From NCBI RefSeq assembly GCF_022867865.1, contig NZ_JALIEC010000005.1, positions 291,074 to 355,073 of the forward strand: DNA of 64,000 bases, given 5' to 3'. The position numbers and the translations under genes are program-made. Source of the DNA: Phaeobacter sp. J2-8. Lineage in GTDB: Bacteria > Pseudomonadota > Alphaproteobacteria > Rhodobacterales > Rhodobacteraceae. Below the pieces are notes generated by a model. It saw only the letters and a list, made by a program, of their open reading frames with translations, was not told the origin of the DNA and ran no database searches. This document shows, piece by piece, positions 9,442 through 19,248 of the stretch; position 1 is the stretch's first letter, and each line of letters starts with the position of its first letter.

Positions 9442-10877
9442 TGAAAGACAACCCGGACATCATTGAGGTGCGCCACCTGATCGGCGGCCAATGGATCGAC
9501 AGCGACGACAGCGACACCACCCTCAATCCCTTTCACGGCACCCCGGTGGGGCGCGTCGGGCGCGGCACACCCGCGACCATGGACAAAGCACTGGAGGCGG
9601 CCCGCAAGGCCGCCCCGCAAATCGCGGCGATCCCGGCGCATGAACGGGCGGCGATCCTGCATCGCGCGGCGGCCCTGATCACGGAACGCGCCGAAGAGAT
9701 CGGTCTGACAATGTCACGCGAAACCGGCAAGGCCATTGGCGACGCCGTTGCCGAAGTCAGCCGGTCCCAGGACACGATGACGCTTTCCGCCGAAGAGGCC
9801 GTGCGGATCGAGGGCAGCCATGTGCCGCTTGACGCCAGCGCCATGGGCTCGGGCAAGCTGGCCTTCATGACCCGCTTTCCGGTGGGGGTTGTCGCGGCGG
9901 TCACCCCGTTCAACGCGCCCTTCAACCTGGCCTGCCACAAGATCGGGCCGGCCTTTGCCGCCGGCAACGCCTGTGTCCTCAAGCCCCCACCCCAGGCCGC
10001 CGCCACGGTGCACAAACTGGCCGAAATCTTTCAGGATGCCGGCGCGCCCGCCGGGGCCCTGAATGTGGTGCATGGCGGTGTCGAGGTCGGCAAGGCGCTG
10101 GTGTCGGACCCGCGGGTCGATTTCGTCACCTTCACCGGATCATCCGCTGCGGGTGCGGCGATCAAGGCCGCCAGCGGATTGCGCCGGGTGGCGCTGGAAC
10201 TGGGCGGCGCAGGCCAGACCATCGTGCATTCCGATGCCGACGTGGCGAAAGCCGCGCCTCTGGCGGCGAAAAACGCCATGCGTCTGGCGGGGCAAAGCTG
10301 CTTGTCGGTTCAGACGGTCTTTGTTCACAACAGCAGGCTGGATGACTTTACCGATCTGCTTGTCACCGAGGTTGCGAAGCTGCGGATCGGCGACCCGCAG
10401 GACCCGGCCACCGACGTTGGCACATTGATCGACGACGCAGCCGCGAAACGCGTGGAAAACTGGATCGGCGAGGCCGCAGCCGGTGGTGCCGAGGTGTTGA
10501 TCGGCGGCACCCGTCATGGCGCGGCAATCGAACCCACGGTGATCCGTGGCCCCGCACCCACCGACAAAGTCTTTTGCGAAGAGGTCTTTGGCCCGGTGGT
10601 CAGCGTGGTCGGCTATGACGATATCGAAGCGGTCTTCGACATGATGAACGCAGGGCGCTACGGGCTTCATACCGGGATTTTCACCGCTTCGAACGAGGTG
10701 ATGATGCGCGCCTATCGCGCCATTCGCACCGGCGGTCTGATTGTCAACGGCACCTCGACCTGGCGCACAGATCAGCTCGCGTATGGCGGCGTCAAGGACA
10801 GCGGTATCGGCCGCGAAGGCCCGCGCTATGCGATCCGCGACATGACCGACGAACGCATGATCCTGTTCAACATGTAA
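9438..10877 (+). CDS. Aldehyde dehydrogenase (NAD(P)+), ALDH superfamily
   Basis: This enzyme oxidises an aldehyde to a carboxylate in the cytoplasm. The product is 479 residues from the ATG at 9438, which overlaps the preceding stop as ATGA and has GGAG just upstream. The key residues are present: N159 (TPFNAPFNL), K182 (VLKPP), E254 (ALELGG) and the nucleophile C288 (AGQSC). It is the last gene of the operon, which fits a final oxidation of the aldehyde released by the TPP enzyme. I see no CoA-acylating signature. The specific substrate is unknown. Confidence 0.93.
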   Translation: MMKDNPDIIEVRHLIGGQWIDSDDSDTTLNPFHGTPVGRVGRGTPATMDKALEAARKAAPQIAAIPAHERAAILHRAAALITERAEEIGLTMSRETGKAIGDAVAEVSRSQDTMTLSAEEAVRIEGSHVPLDASAMGSGKLAFMTRFPVGVVAAVTPFNAPFNLACHKIGPAFAAGNACVLKPPPQAAATVHKLAEIFQDAGAPAGALNVVHGGVEVGKALVSDPRVDFVTFTGSSAAGAAIKAASGLRRVALELGGAGQTIVHSDADVAKAAPLAAKNAMRLAGQSCLSVQTVFVHNSRLDDFTDLLVTEVAKLRIGDPQDPATDVGTLIDDAAAKRVENWIGEAAAGGAEVLIGGTRHGAAIEPTVIRGPAPTDKVFCEEVFGPVVSVVGYDDIEAVFDMMNAGRYGLHTGIFTASNEVMMRAYRAIRTGGLIVNGTSTWRTDQLAYGGVKDSGIGREGPRYAIRDMTDERMILFNM

Positions 10878-10998
10878 ATCAGGGTCGACAACAGGGCGGC
10901 AGGAACACCCGGAAGACTGTGATTGCCGCCCACCCCGCCAGAAAACCCCACCAGAACACCCGCCGGAACAAGAGGTGCTCCCCTCGTCCGGCATCCTG

Positions 10999-11037
10999 CC
11001 CCGCGCCGAAATTGCTTCGGGGCGGGGTTTTCATTTT
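10999..11037 (+). terminator. Rho-independent terminator between aldehyde dehydrogenase and iclR
   Basis: A GC-rich imperfect stem (CCCCGCGCCGAA pairing with TTCGGGGCGGGG, 5-nt loop) is followed by TTTTCATTTTT. It ends the rightward operon. The convergent IclR gene stops within its T-rich tail at 11031. Confidence 0.75.
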
Positions 11038-11879
11038 TCGGCTGGGTTTTCCTGTGCGGCTTGGTCAACCTCGTGGCCAAGGTCAGCAGACATTGCCGCC
11101 GCGACGGATTTGAGCGTCGTCGAAACCTCGCCCACGTGCTGAAGCCCCAGCCGCCAGACCGGTGCCGTAATGCCGATGGCCGCGATCAGCCGTCCGCGAA
11201 AGTCCCAGACCGGCGCCGCCAGACAGCGGGCCTCTGGATCGAATTCGCCGTCGTCAAAGGCAATGCCGTTTTCGCGCACCTGCGCGATTTCGCGCTCCAG
11301 GCTTTCGGCTTCGGTGATGGTCTTGGGCGTGATCGCATCAAAAGGCGCCTTTTGCAGATAGGCGTCCAAATCGCCCTGCGTCGCACCGGCCAGAACCACC
11401 TTGCCGATTGCCGTCGCATGCGCGGGCCGCGCAGAACCGACACGTTCCGCCATTCGGATCGAGGCCGCGCTTTCATGGCGATCAATAATCACGACCTCAT
11501 CGCCCATCTGAACCGCTATGTGACTGCTTTCGCCGGTCTTTTGCGTCAGATCCTTCAGGAAGGGGGCCGCGACCCGCAGCAATTCCTGTTCATCCAAGGC
11601 CCCAAAAGCCAAGGAGAAGATCCGCGGCCCGATGCGGTATTTCTTGGTCAACACATCCTGACGCAGCAATCCAAGCGTATGCAATGTCTTGGTCAGGTGA
11701 AAGGTGGTCGATGAATGCAGGCCGACTTCCTTGGCGATGTCGGCCGATCCGATCCCTTCGCGGGCCTTCGCCACGGCCTGAAGTATATTGGTCGCCCGCA
11801 CCAGCGACTGAACCCCGGCTTCGGGCTTGGCTTCCTTGCCTTTCGGTTTATCCTTGGCTTGAGTCACAAAGCGCACCAT
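11031..11879 (-). CDS. IclR family transcriptional regulator
   Basis: This DNA-binding regulator has 282 residues from the ATG at 11879. A winged helix-turn-helix lies at about residues 24-80 (SLVRATNILQAVAKAREGIGSADIAKEVGLHSSTTFHLTKTLHTLG), followed by an IclR ligand-binding domain (IGPRIFSLAF, RPAHATAIGKVVLAG, FDDGEFDPEARCLAAPVWD). An open frame continues upstream to 12062, but it overlaps atzF and lacks family similarity, so I reject that longer start. It lies convergent to the aldehyde dehydrogenase and most plausibly senses an intermediate of the 4.8-10.9 kb catabolic operon. Control of the neighbouring atzF is an alternative. Confidence 0.87.
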   Translation of the reverse strand: MVRFVTQAKDKPKGKEAKPEAGVQSLVRATNILQAVAKAREGIGSADIAKEVGLHSSTTFHLTKTLHTLGLLRQDVLTKKYRIGPRIFSLAFGALDEQELLRVAAPFLKDLTQKTGESSHIAVQMGDEVVIIDRHESAASIRMAERVGSARPAHATAIGKVVLAGATQGDLDAYLQKAPFDAITPKTITEAESLEREIAQVRENGIAFDDGEFDPEARCLAAPVWDFRGRLIAAIGITAPVWRLGLQHVGEVSTTLKSVAAAMSADLGHEVDQAAQENPAEK

Positions 11880-11955
11880 CCGTAATATTAAACTCAACCT
11901 CACATTACCGGATACATCGGGCAGCGCAACCATTCCAACCCTGGCGATTGCGACT

Positions 11956-13764
11956 TTACGGTGCTGGGCTGACGAAATCGCGCCAGTTGCCGAAGGAGGT
12001 GATGTCCTGCGCGCCGCTGGCACCGATGGCCTCGCAGACAAATCCACAAACAGTCGATCCATCTTCCAAGGCTACATTGCCAAGACCAAGCGGTGACGGA
12101 ATGCCCGCCAAGAAATCCCCAACTCGTGCAAGCGGCAGATCCCACAGCTCGACCAGGATCGGCGCACCCGATCCGTCGGCCCCGCGCACAAGCCCGGGCC
12201 GCGCAGGCGGATCACCGGCCAGCGCATAGAAACGATAGGCGTCGGTCGTGCGGGATGTACCCACAAACACGCCCCCCCGATCGGTCAGTTGATGGTTCAG
12301 CGGCAACCCCGTCATATGGGCGCCACAGACCGCCACTGTCAGCATATCGGGCGCATGTTCCGGCATTACATCAGGCAACAATGCGTTCGGCGGCTCAAAC
12401 GCCCAATCCGTCGCGCCGAGGCTGCGTTGTCCTGCCGCCTCAAGGTCACGCGCGACAACCGCGATTTCAGCATCGCGACCGCGCGCGGCAAGCAGCGTCA
12501 CACTGCCGGGGCGGCCATCAGGCCGCGCCGGAACAGGCACGGCAATGCCACACATGTCGAGAAGATTGACGAAATTGGTATAGGTGCCGAAATTGGAATT
12601 CGGCGTCACGGGATCGGCCTCCAGCTCTGCCACGGTATGGAATGTGGGGATCGTGGGCACACAGAGCATATCAACGCTTGCAAGCGCGGGTTCTGCGGCA
12701 CGGGCCAGCTCTTTGAGACGATAGATGCCGCGAAATGCATCGACGGCGCTCAAGGCTTCGGCCTTGCGGATGATCTGGCTGGTCACTGGGAAAATGGCCC
12801 CCGGATCGCGCTTCAGAAGCGCCTCGATCACCGAATACCGTTCGGCCACCCAAGCCCCTTCGTACAGCATATCCGCGACGGCATAGAGCGGCGTGAAATC
12901 AATCTCTTTGATCTCTGCCTTCTTGGCTTTGAGCAAATCAATCGCGGAATAGAAGGATGCCTCCTGCACTTTATCGCCCAAAAACGCGATGCTGGCCTTG
13001 CTCGGGATGCCGACCACAGGCGGGGCTTTGCGGATGGCAAGTGGTTCGGCCTTGATCGGGCGGGCAAAGGCATCCGCAGGATCATAGGCGCAGCATACCT
13101 CATAGGCCGCATAGGCATCTGACACCGTGAGGGCAAAAATCGAAATCGTCTCGATCGACCGACAGGCGGGCACAACCCCGCTGGCCGACAGCGCGCCAAG
13201 CGTGGGTTTCAACCCGACAATATTGTTCAGCGCGGCAGGCACGCGACCGGACCCGGCGGTGTCCGTCCCGAGGGACAGCGGCACAATGCCATGACCGACC
13301 GCCACCCCAGAGCCACCAGACGAGCCGCCGGGAACGATTTCCGGGTCAATCGAATTGAGCGGCGCGCCATAGGGCGTGCGGACGCCAACCAGACCCGTCG
13401 CGAACTGATCAAGGTTGGTTTTGCCAATGAATATCGCCCCTGCCGCCCTCAGTTGCGCAACGACAAAAGCGTCCTGTTGCGGGGTATAGGCATAGGCCGG
13501 ACAGGCGGCGGTTGTTTCGATCCCGGCGACATCAATGTTGTCTTTGACCACAAATGGAATGCCCCAGAGTGGTTTGTCCGGGTCAAACGCGCCAAGCGCG
13601 GCCGCCTCTGCCAGGGCCTGATCCGGATCCGCCAGAGCCAGGAAAATATGCGGATCATTCACCGCATCAATCCGCGCGAACACCTGTTTGACCACCTCGG
13701 CTGGCGTATGCCCCCCCGCATAAGCCGCGTGAATATCCTTAATCGTCATCCGAATCTCAGTCAT
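11956..13764 (-). CDS. atzF: Allophanate hydrolase (AtzF-type)
   Basis: This enzyme hydrolyses allophanate to ammonia and CO2, the last step of biuret, cyanuric acid and urea-carboxylation routes. The product is 602 residues, full length for AtzF. The amidase-signature domain has the Ser-cisSer-Lys triad at K74, S148 (GGSSGGSG) and S172 (GTDTAGSGR). Their spacing (74 and 24) equals that of the characterised AtzF as I recall it. The C-terminal domain, starting around residue 460, carries GLPLNHQL and RFYAL motifs typical of allophanate hydrolases. I start at MTEIRMTI (13764); the upstream extension is not conserved in style. A divergent LysR lies 141 nt away and the biuret-type genes follow. 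Confidence 0.92.
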   Translation of the reverse strand: MTEIRMTIKDIHAAYAGGHTPAEVVKQVFARIDAVNDPHIFLALADPDQALAEAAALGAFDPDKPLWGIPFVVKDNIDVAGIETTAACPAYAYTPQQDAFVVAQLRAAGAIFIGKTNLDQFATGLVGVRTPYGAPLNSIDPEIVPGGSSGGSGVAVGHGIVPLSLGTDTAGSGRVPAALNNIVGLKPTLGALSASGVVPACRSIETISIFALTVSDAYAAYEVCCAYDPADAFARPIKAEPLAIRKAPPVVGIPSKASIAFLGDKVQEASFYSAIDLLKAKKAEIKEIDFTPLYAVADMLYEGAWVAERYSVIEALLKRDPGAIFPVTSQIIRKAEALSAVDAFRGIYRLKELARAAEPALASVDMLCVPTIPTFHTVAELEADPVTPNSNFGTYTNFVNLLDMCGIAVPVPARPDGRPGSVTLLAARGRDAEIAVVARDLEAAGQRSLGATDWAFEPPNALLPDVMPEHAPDMLTVAVCGAHMTGLPLNHQLTDRGGVFVGTSRTTDAYRFYALAGDPPARPGLVRGADGSGAPILVELWDLPLARVGDFLAGIPSPLGLGNVALEDGSTVCGFVCEAIGASGAQDITSFGNWRDFVSPAP

Positions 13765-13905
13765 AGCGCCGCGTCCTTTATGCGTTCCACCTGTGTCTGA
13801 GAGTTGTGTTTTATTGCGACCTTTGACGCAAATGCTAATAATACACAAAAGTGCTGCAAAAAATGCATCGCTTGTCCAACGCCCTTTGAGACTGAGAGAC
13901 CGCGC
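13765..13905. promoter_or_regulatory. Divergent promoter region of atzF and its LysR regulator
   Basis: This 141-nt AT-rich gap between divergent atzF and lysR is the classical place for a LysR operator (T-N11-A). Candidate elements occur around 13830-13860 (tttgacgcaaatgctaataa). I cannot fix the promoter boxes. Confidence 0.45.
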
Positions 13906-14808
13906 ATGAAACATCTTCAAACCCTGCGATATATAGAGGGCGTTGTGCGCGCCGGATCCATCCGCAAGGCCGCCGACGACATGAATATCACCGCCTCGGC
14001 GCTCAACCGACGCATTCAACGGTTCGAAGAAGAGTTCGGATCAGAGATCTTTGAACGTTTGCCCAGAGGTGTGCGGCTGAACCCGGCGGGCGAGTTGCTG
14101 ATGCAGCATTTTCGCACGCAGGTGTCCGATTTGCGGCGCGTGCAAGATCAGGTTGCCGATCTTTCGGGCGAACGGCGCGGCCACATCGCGATTGCCTGTT
14201 CCCAGGCGCTGATCCCGTATTTTCTGCCCGAACAGATTGCGGCCTATCGCAACGAACATCCCGGCGTGACCTTTTCCGTGTCGGTGCGCGACCGCGAGGC
14301 CGCAGAACGCGACCTCGGCACATTCCAAAGCGACCTGGCGCTGGTGTTCGAGCCGGTGCATATGGTTGATTTCGAGGTCATCTCACACTGCCCGCAGATC
14401 ATCCATGCCATCATGCGCAAGGACAATCCGCTGGCGCGCAAGGCCGAGGTGCGCCTGCGTGATTGCATTGACCAAACCCATGTTCTGCCAAGTGCGAGCT
14501 ATGGTGCGCGCGCCCTGTTGGAGATCAGTGCGAAACGGGGGTCGCGCCCGCTGCGGCCCAGCGTGGAAAGCGACAGTTTCGATTTCATGCGCCATTATGT
14601 GCGGCACGAAAATGCCATCGCCTTTCAGATCCCGATTGGCCTTAACATCGCGACTGATGACGATCTTGTCTCGCGCCCGCTGTCGACCCGCGACGTGCCT
14701 GTCGGCAGTCTTTTGTTGGGGCAACAACGCGGGCGCACCCTGCCTGTGGCCTCTGCCCGCTTTGCGCAAAAGCTGACCCGCGCGCTGGAGGCATTGCAGG
14801 AAGATTGA
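13906..14808 (+). CDS. LysR family transcriptional regulator (next to atzF)
   Basis: This 300-residue LysR regulator has an N-terminal winged HTH at residues 1-60 (LQTLRYIEGVVRAGSIRKAADDMNITASALNRRIQRFEEEFG) and a periplasmic-binding-protein-like effector domain from about residue 90. The start at 13906 gives a standard LysR N-terminus; the upstream in-frame ATG at 13804 would add an atypical Cys/Lys-rich extension. It is divergent from atzF and upstream of the BMP transporter operon. It therefore probably controls biuret or allophanate use, as LysR proteins do beside atzDEF in other bacteria. The effector is unknown. Confidence 0.88.
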   Translation: MKHLQTLRYIEGVVRAGSIRKAADDMNITASALNRRIQRFEEEFGSEIFERLPRGVRLNPAGELLMQHFRTQVSDLRRVQDQVADLSGERRGHIAIACSQALIPYFLPEQIAAYRNEHPGVTFSVSVRDREAAERDLGTFQSDLALVFEPVHMVDFEVISHCPQIIHAIMRKDNPLARKAEVRLRDCIDQTHVLPSASYGARALLEISAKRGSRPLRPSVESDSFDFMRHYVRHENAIAFQIPIGLNIATDDDLVSRPLSTRDVPVGSLLLGQQRGRTLPVASARFAQKLTRALEALQED

Positions 14809-15055
14809 CCAGAACATGCGACTGGCCGGGTTCATGATAGGCGCAGTGCACTGGCGCGGCACAGGTGAGTTGCGGGCAAATCACAGGTGAACTGCGGGCA
14901 AAGCCCCGAACAGGACCCAGATCAAAGCGATGCTTTTTTTGCACCGCTTTGCCAAAAAATAAGCAGACGTCAACAGCACTAAACTCTCTTAAGATTTGAG
15001 TCGTTGAAATTCATCGGCGCCGCTTGAGGCGCGTGGAAGCAGTTGGAGCGCAGCT

Positions 15056-16174
15056 ATGACCCCCCCTAACACCATGAATCGTCGCCGTTTTCTTGGCACC
15101 TCCGCAATGGCCCTTGGGGCAACCAGCCTTGGCTTGGCGCAGTCGGCCCAGGCCCAGAGCAACCTGACAGTCGGCTTTATCTATGTCGGCCCCAAGGACG
15201 ATTTTGGCTATAATCAGGCCCACGCCGAAGGCGCCGCCGCCGTCAAAGCCATGTCCGGTGTCACCGTTCTGGAAGAAGAAAACGTTCCAGAAAGCCAGGA
15301 CGTTCAAAACACCATGGAATCCATGATCAATTTCGATGGTGCGTCGCTGTTGTTCCCGACCTCCTTTGGCTATTTCAACCCGCATATCCTTGAAGTTGCG
15401 CCGAAATATCCCGATGTCCGGTTTGAACATTGCGGCGGTCTGTGGACCGAGGGCAACCCGACCAACGCCGGATCCTATTTCGGCTATATCGGCATGGGGC
15501 AATATTTGAACGGCGTGACCGCCGGCCATGCGACAAAATCCAAGAAAATCGGTTTCGTCGCCGCCAAACCCATCCCGCAGGTTTTGAACAACATCAATTC
15601 CTTCCTGCTTGGGGCGCGGTCGGTCGATCCGACAATCACCTGTCAGGTCATCTTTACCGGCGAATGGTCTTTGGCGGTGAAAGAGGCCGAGGCCACCAAC
15701 GCCCTGACCGATCAGGGCTGTGACGTCATCACCTGCCATGTCGATGGGCCAAAGGTGGTTTGCGAAACGGCGGCGGCGCGCGATGCCTTTGTCTGTGGCT
15801 ATCATGCCGATCAAAGCCCGCTGGCCGGTGACAAATACCTGACCGGGGCGGAATGGAACTGGGCCAGCATCTATACCGACATGGTCAGCAAAACGATGGC
15901 AGGCGCACCGATCGACAACTTTGTGCGCGGCGGTCTGGCCGACAATTTCATCAAGATGAGCCCGCTTGGCCCCGCCGTTTCCGATGCGGCCCGCGCCCAA
16001 TTCGAGGCCACCAAGGCCGAAATCATCGCCGGCGGTTTTGCCGCCATCAAAGGCCCGCTGAAAGACAACAAAGGCAATGTGATTGCCGCCGAAGGCCAGT
16101 CTTTTGTCGAAACCGATGTTGCGATTGAAAGCATGGGCTACCTTGTCGAAGGCGTCATTGGTTCCACCAGCTGA
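15056..16174 (+). CDS. BMP family ABC transporter substrate-binding protein (Tat-exported)
   Basis: This periplasmic receptor of an ABC importer belongs to the BMP (PnrA/Med-like) family, best known for purine nucleosides. The product is 372 residues. It starts with a twin-arginine signal (NRRRFLGTSAMALGATSLGL, cleavage after AQA), then NLTVGFIYVGPKDDFGYNQAHAEGA, a hallmark BMP N-terminus. Two permeases follow directly and the ATPase lies 3 genes further on. Because the operon also encodes formamidase and biuret-type hydrolases, the ligand is more likely a urea-like or ureido compound than a nucleoside; that is inference. Confidence 0.9.
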   Translation: MTPPNTMNRRRFLGTSAMALGATSLGLAQSAQAQSNLTVGFIYVGPKDDFGYNQAHAEGAAAVKAMSGVTVLEEENVPESQDVQNTMESMINFDGASLLFPTSFGYFNPHILEVAPKYPDVRFEHCGGLWTEGNPTNAGSYFGYIGMGQYLNGVTAGHATKSKKIGFVAAKPIPQVLNNINSFLLGARSVDPTITCQVIFTGEWSLAVKEAEATNALTDQGCDVITCHVDGPKVVCETAAARDAFVCGYHADQSPLAGDKYLTGAEWNWASIYTDMVSKTMAGAPIDNFVRGGLADNFIKMSPLGPAVSDAARAQFEATKAEIIAGGFAAIKGPLKDNKGNVIAAEGQSFVETDVAIESMGYLVEGVIGSTS

Positions 16175-16175
16175 T

Positions 16176-17285
16176 ATGAGCATCACATTCCCACAAAAGG
16201 CGACCGGGTCACCGGTCGCCGCACAGCTCGTGGCCCGGATCGCGTTGCGCGCCGAGGCGGTCCTGATCCCCGTCGGCGCGCTGCTTGCCGGGTTTGTGGC
16301 CTTCAGTCTGTTTCTGCTCTTTCTCGGGAAATCCCCGGTCGAGTTTTTTGCTTTGGTCTGGAAGGGTGGGTTTTCCTCTGCCTTTTCGTGGCAAAACACC
16401 CTGTCACGCGTCGCCCCGCTGGTGCTGGCGGCGCTGTGCGTCGCCCTGCCCGCGCGGCTTGGTCTGGTGGTGATTGGCGGCGAAGGCGCGATTGTGCTGG
16501 GCGGATTGGCGGCGGCGGTGACCGGCACTTTGGTCGTGGGGCTGCCGTCGGCCATGGGCATGGTGTTGATGGCCGTGGCGGCGATGTGTCTTGGCGGGCT
16601 GTGGATCGGGGCAATCGGGGCGCTGCGGATCAAACGCGGCGTGAATGAAACCATCGCCTCCTTGTTGATGGCCTATATCGCCATCGCCCTGTTGAACCAT
16701 TTTGTCGAAGGCCCGTTCCGGGATCCTGCCAGCCTGAACAAACCATCCACCGCACCAATCGAGACCGCATTGCAGGTCGGGGATATGCCCTTTGTCGCGG
16801 CGCATTGGGGGGTGCTTGCGGGGATTGTTGCCTGTCTGTTGTGTTGGGTTCTGATCGAGCGCACGACAATCGGCTTTGCCGCCCGGATCGCCGGTGACAA
16901 CGTGCGCGCGGCGCAGATCCAGGGTTTGCCGGTTTCCAAACTGGTGATCGGCTTTACCGCGCTTGGCGGCGCATGTGCCGGGCTGGGCGGATATTTCGAA
17001 GTGGCCGCCGTGCACGGATCGGCCAATGCCTCCCTGATCGCGGGGTATGGCTATACCGGAATCCTTGTCGCATTTCTGGCGCGTCATAATCCCTTGGTGA
17101 TCATCCCGGTTGCTGTGCTTCTGGCCGGGTTCGAGGCCTCTGGCGGATTGATTCAGCGCCGCATGGACCTGCCGGACGCAACCGTTCTGGTGTTCGAGGG
17201 CATGGTCTTCATCATCATTCTGCTCAGTGAGGCTCTTTATGGTCGCCTTCGTATTTTCAATCCCGGTCTCAGGGGGGCCTCTTGA
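16176..17285 (+). CDS. ABC transporter permease, BMP-type importer, subunit 1
   Basis: This 369-residue inner-membrane permease of the BPD_transp_2 (YufP/RbsC-like) family has about ten hydrophobic segments. The conserved permease loop FAARIAGDNVRAAQIQGLPVSKL and a GLGGYFEVAAVHG segment lie in the second half. The ATG at 16176 lies one base after the receptor gene's stop; the open frame upstream to 16083 overlaps that gene and is not used. Its stop overlaps the next start (TGATG). It forms a heterodimeric channel with the next gene product. Confidence 0.9.
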   Translation: MSITFPQKATGSPVAAQLVARIALRAEAVLIPVGALLAGFVAFSLFLLFLGKSPVEFFALVWKGGFSSAFSWQNTLSRVAPLVLAALCVALPARLGLVVIGGEGAIVLGGLAAAVTGTLVVGLPSAMGMVLMAVAAMCLGGLWIGAIGALRIKRGVNETIASLLMAYIAIALLNHFVEGPFRDPASLNKPSTAPIETALQVGDMPFVAAHWGVLAGIVACLLCWVLIERTTIGFAARIAGDNVRAAQIQGLPVSKLVIGFTALGGACAGLGGYFEVAAVHGSANASLIAGYGYTGILVAFLARHNPLVIIPVAVLLAGFEASGGLIQRRMDLPDATVLVFEGMVFIIILLSEALYGRLRIFNPGLRGAS

Positions 17286-18211
17286 TGGAACCTGTTGAAA
17301 TCGGTCTGTGGGGCGTGCCCCTTGCCATTCTTGGCGGCGCGATCCGCGTCTCTACCCCGTTTATCTTTGTCTCTCTGGGCGAATGCCTGACCGAACGGTC
17401 CGGGCGCATCAATCTGGGCCTTGAGGGCACTTTGGTCTTTGGCGCGATCAGCGGCTATGCTGTTGCCTATGAAACCGGAAATCCGTTTCTGGGCGTCCTT
17501 GCGGCGGCCCTTGCGGGGGCCTGTTTCGGGCTTTTGCACGGCTGGATCTGCAAATTCAAAGGCGTCAATGACATCGCGGTCGGCATCGCCATGATGCTGT
17601 TTGGCATGGGCCTCGCGTTCTTTTTCGGCAAGCCCTACATCCAACCGCAAGCGCCCGATCTACCGGCGATACCCTTTGGCTGGTGGTCCGATACACCACA
17701 GGTGCAAGCGGCGTTGCAGGTCAACATCCTGTTCATTCTGGGGGCCATCCTGGCGGTGGCGATGGCGTGGATGTTCAAATCAACCCGTGTCGGGTTGACC
17801 GTCCGCGTGGTTGGCGACAGCACCGATGCGGCCCGCGCCATGGGCATCAACCCCAACAGCGTGCGTCTTTTGTCGACCGCCGCAGGTGGGGCATTGGCGG
17901 GCATCGGCGGCGCCTATCTTTCGCTTTATTATCCCGGCAGCTGGACCGAAGGCGTGTCATCGGGCCAGGGTCTTATGGCGATTGCCCTGGTGATCTTTGC
18001 CCGCTGGAACCCGATCAATTGCTTTTGGGCGGCTCTGCTGTTTGGCGGCACCGGCGCGCTTGGCCCCGCGCTACAATCAGTGGGCATTTCCGAGGGCTAT
18101 TATCTGTTCTTTGCCGCGCCCTATGTGCTGACGCTGATTTTGCTGATCATGACCAGCTCGCCAGACCGTGCCATGCAGGGCGCGCCGCTGGAACTTTCCC
18201 TCACGAAATAG
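17285..18211 (+). CDS. ABC transporter permease, BMP-type importer, subunit 2
   Basis: This 308-residue second permease (YufQ-like, BPD_transp_2) has conserved start features (STPFIFVSLGECLTERSGRINLGLEGTLVFGA) and a cytoplasmic loop TVRVVGDSTDAARAMGINPNSVRLLST. Eight to nine hydrophobic segments are visible. Translation is coupled to the previous permease by a 1-nt overlap. It completes the membrane channel of the importer, whose receptor is at 15056 and ATPase at 19990. Confidence 0.9.
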   Translation: MEPVEIGLWGVPLAILGGAIRVSTPFIFVSLGECLTERSGRINLGLEGTLVFGAISGYAVAYETGNPFLGVLAAALAGACFGLLHGWICKFKGVNDIAVGIAMMLFGMGLAFFFGKPYIQPQAPDLPAIPFGWWSDTPQVQAALQVNILFILGAILAVAMAWMFKSTRVGLTVRVVGDSTDAARAMGINPNSVRLLSTAAGGALAGIGGAYLSLYYPGSWTEGVSSGQGLMAIALVIFARWNPINCFWAALLFGGTGALGPALQSVGISEGYYLFFAAPYVLTLILLIMTSSPDRAMQGAPLELSLTK

Positions 18212-18237
18212 CACCTGACGAAATAAGGAGAACCGCC

Positions 18238-19248
18238 ATGAATGGTTTTGGTGGATTGAACAAATCGGAAAACGGCGTGGTGATCGGCCTTGTGCAATTG
18301 CAATTGCCGGTGGTGGAAACCAAAGCGCAGCTGACGGCGCAAACCGCGCGGGTGGTCGAATTGGTCGGCAAAGCACGCCGCAATCTTGGCACGATGGATC
18401 TGGTGGTGTTCCCGGAATACATGCTGCACGGCCTGTCGATGGACACCAACCCCGAGATCATGTGCACCATGGACGGGCCAGAGGTGGCCGCGCTGAAACA
18501 GGCCTGTGTCGACAACAAGATCTGGGGCTGCTTTTCCATCATGGAGCTGAACCCCGGTGGCTATCCCTATAACACCGGGTTGATCATCGACGATCAGGGC
18601 GAGGTCCAGCTTTATTACCGCAAAATGCACCCTTGGGTGCCGGTCGAACCGTGGGAGCCGGGCGATATGGGCATTCCGGTCTGCACCGGGCCCAAGGGCG
18701 CAAAAATCGGCCTTATCATCTGTCATGACGGGATGTTCCCCGAAATGTCGCGCGAAGCGGCCTATAAGGGGGCGGAAATCATGATCCGTACCGCAGGTTA
18801 TACCGCCCCCATCCGCCAAGCATGGCGGTTCACCAATCAATCCAACAGCTTTTGCAATCTGATGATCACGGCAAATGTCTGTATGTGCGGATCGGACGGC
18901 ACGTTTGACAGCATGGGCGAAGGGATGATCATCGACCACGAAGGCACGGTCATTGCCCACGGCGAAACCGGCCGCGTGGATGAGACCATCACCGCAGAGG
19001 TCCGCCCCGATCTGGTGCGCGAGGCACGGGCCGGCTGGGGGGTGGAAAACAACCCCTATCAATTCGGCCATCGCGGCTATGTCGCCGTCGCAGGCGGCGC
19101 TCAGGACTGCCCCTATACCTATATGACCGATCTTGCGGCGGGGGCCTATCACCTGCCCTGGGAGGATGAGGTCAAAGTGACAGACGGCACCGATTTCGGC
19201 TTTCCAAAGCCCAGCCGCAAATTTGGCGAAAAGGAACCCGGCCAATGA
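18238..19248 (+). CDS. amiF: Formamidase (nitrilase superfamily, AmiF-type)
   Basis: This enzyme hydrolyses formamide (or a closely related short amide) to ammonia and formate. The product is 336 residues, matching AmiF length. The start [27 protein letters not shown] closely resembles formamidases. The Glu-Lys-Cys catalytic set is visible at E60 (FPEYMLHG), K129 ([13 protein letters not shown]) and C162 ([11 protein letters not shown]). An AAGGAG ribosome site lies 7 nt before the ATG; the open frame upstream is a chance extension inside the permease gene. It overlaps the next hydrolase gene by 4 nt. In this operon it may release the last nitrogen from an imported amide. Confidence 0.9.
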   Translation: MNGFGGLNKSENGVVIGLVQLQLPVVETKAQLTAQTARVVELVGKARRNLGTMDLVVFPEYMLHGLSMDTNPEIMCTMDGPEVAALKQACVDNKIWGCFSIMELNPGGYPYNTGLIIDDQGEVQLYYRKMHPWVPVEPWEPGDMGIPVCTGPKGAKIGLIICHDGMFPEMSREAAYKGAEIMIRTAGYTAPIRQAWRFTNQSNSFCNLMITANVCMCGSDGTFDSMGEGMIIDHEGTVIAHGETGRVDETITAEVRPDLVREARAGWGVENNPYQFGHRGYVAVAGGAQDCPYTYMTDLAAGAYHLPWEDEVKVTDGTDFGFPKPSRKFGEKEPGQ

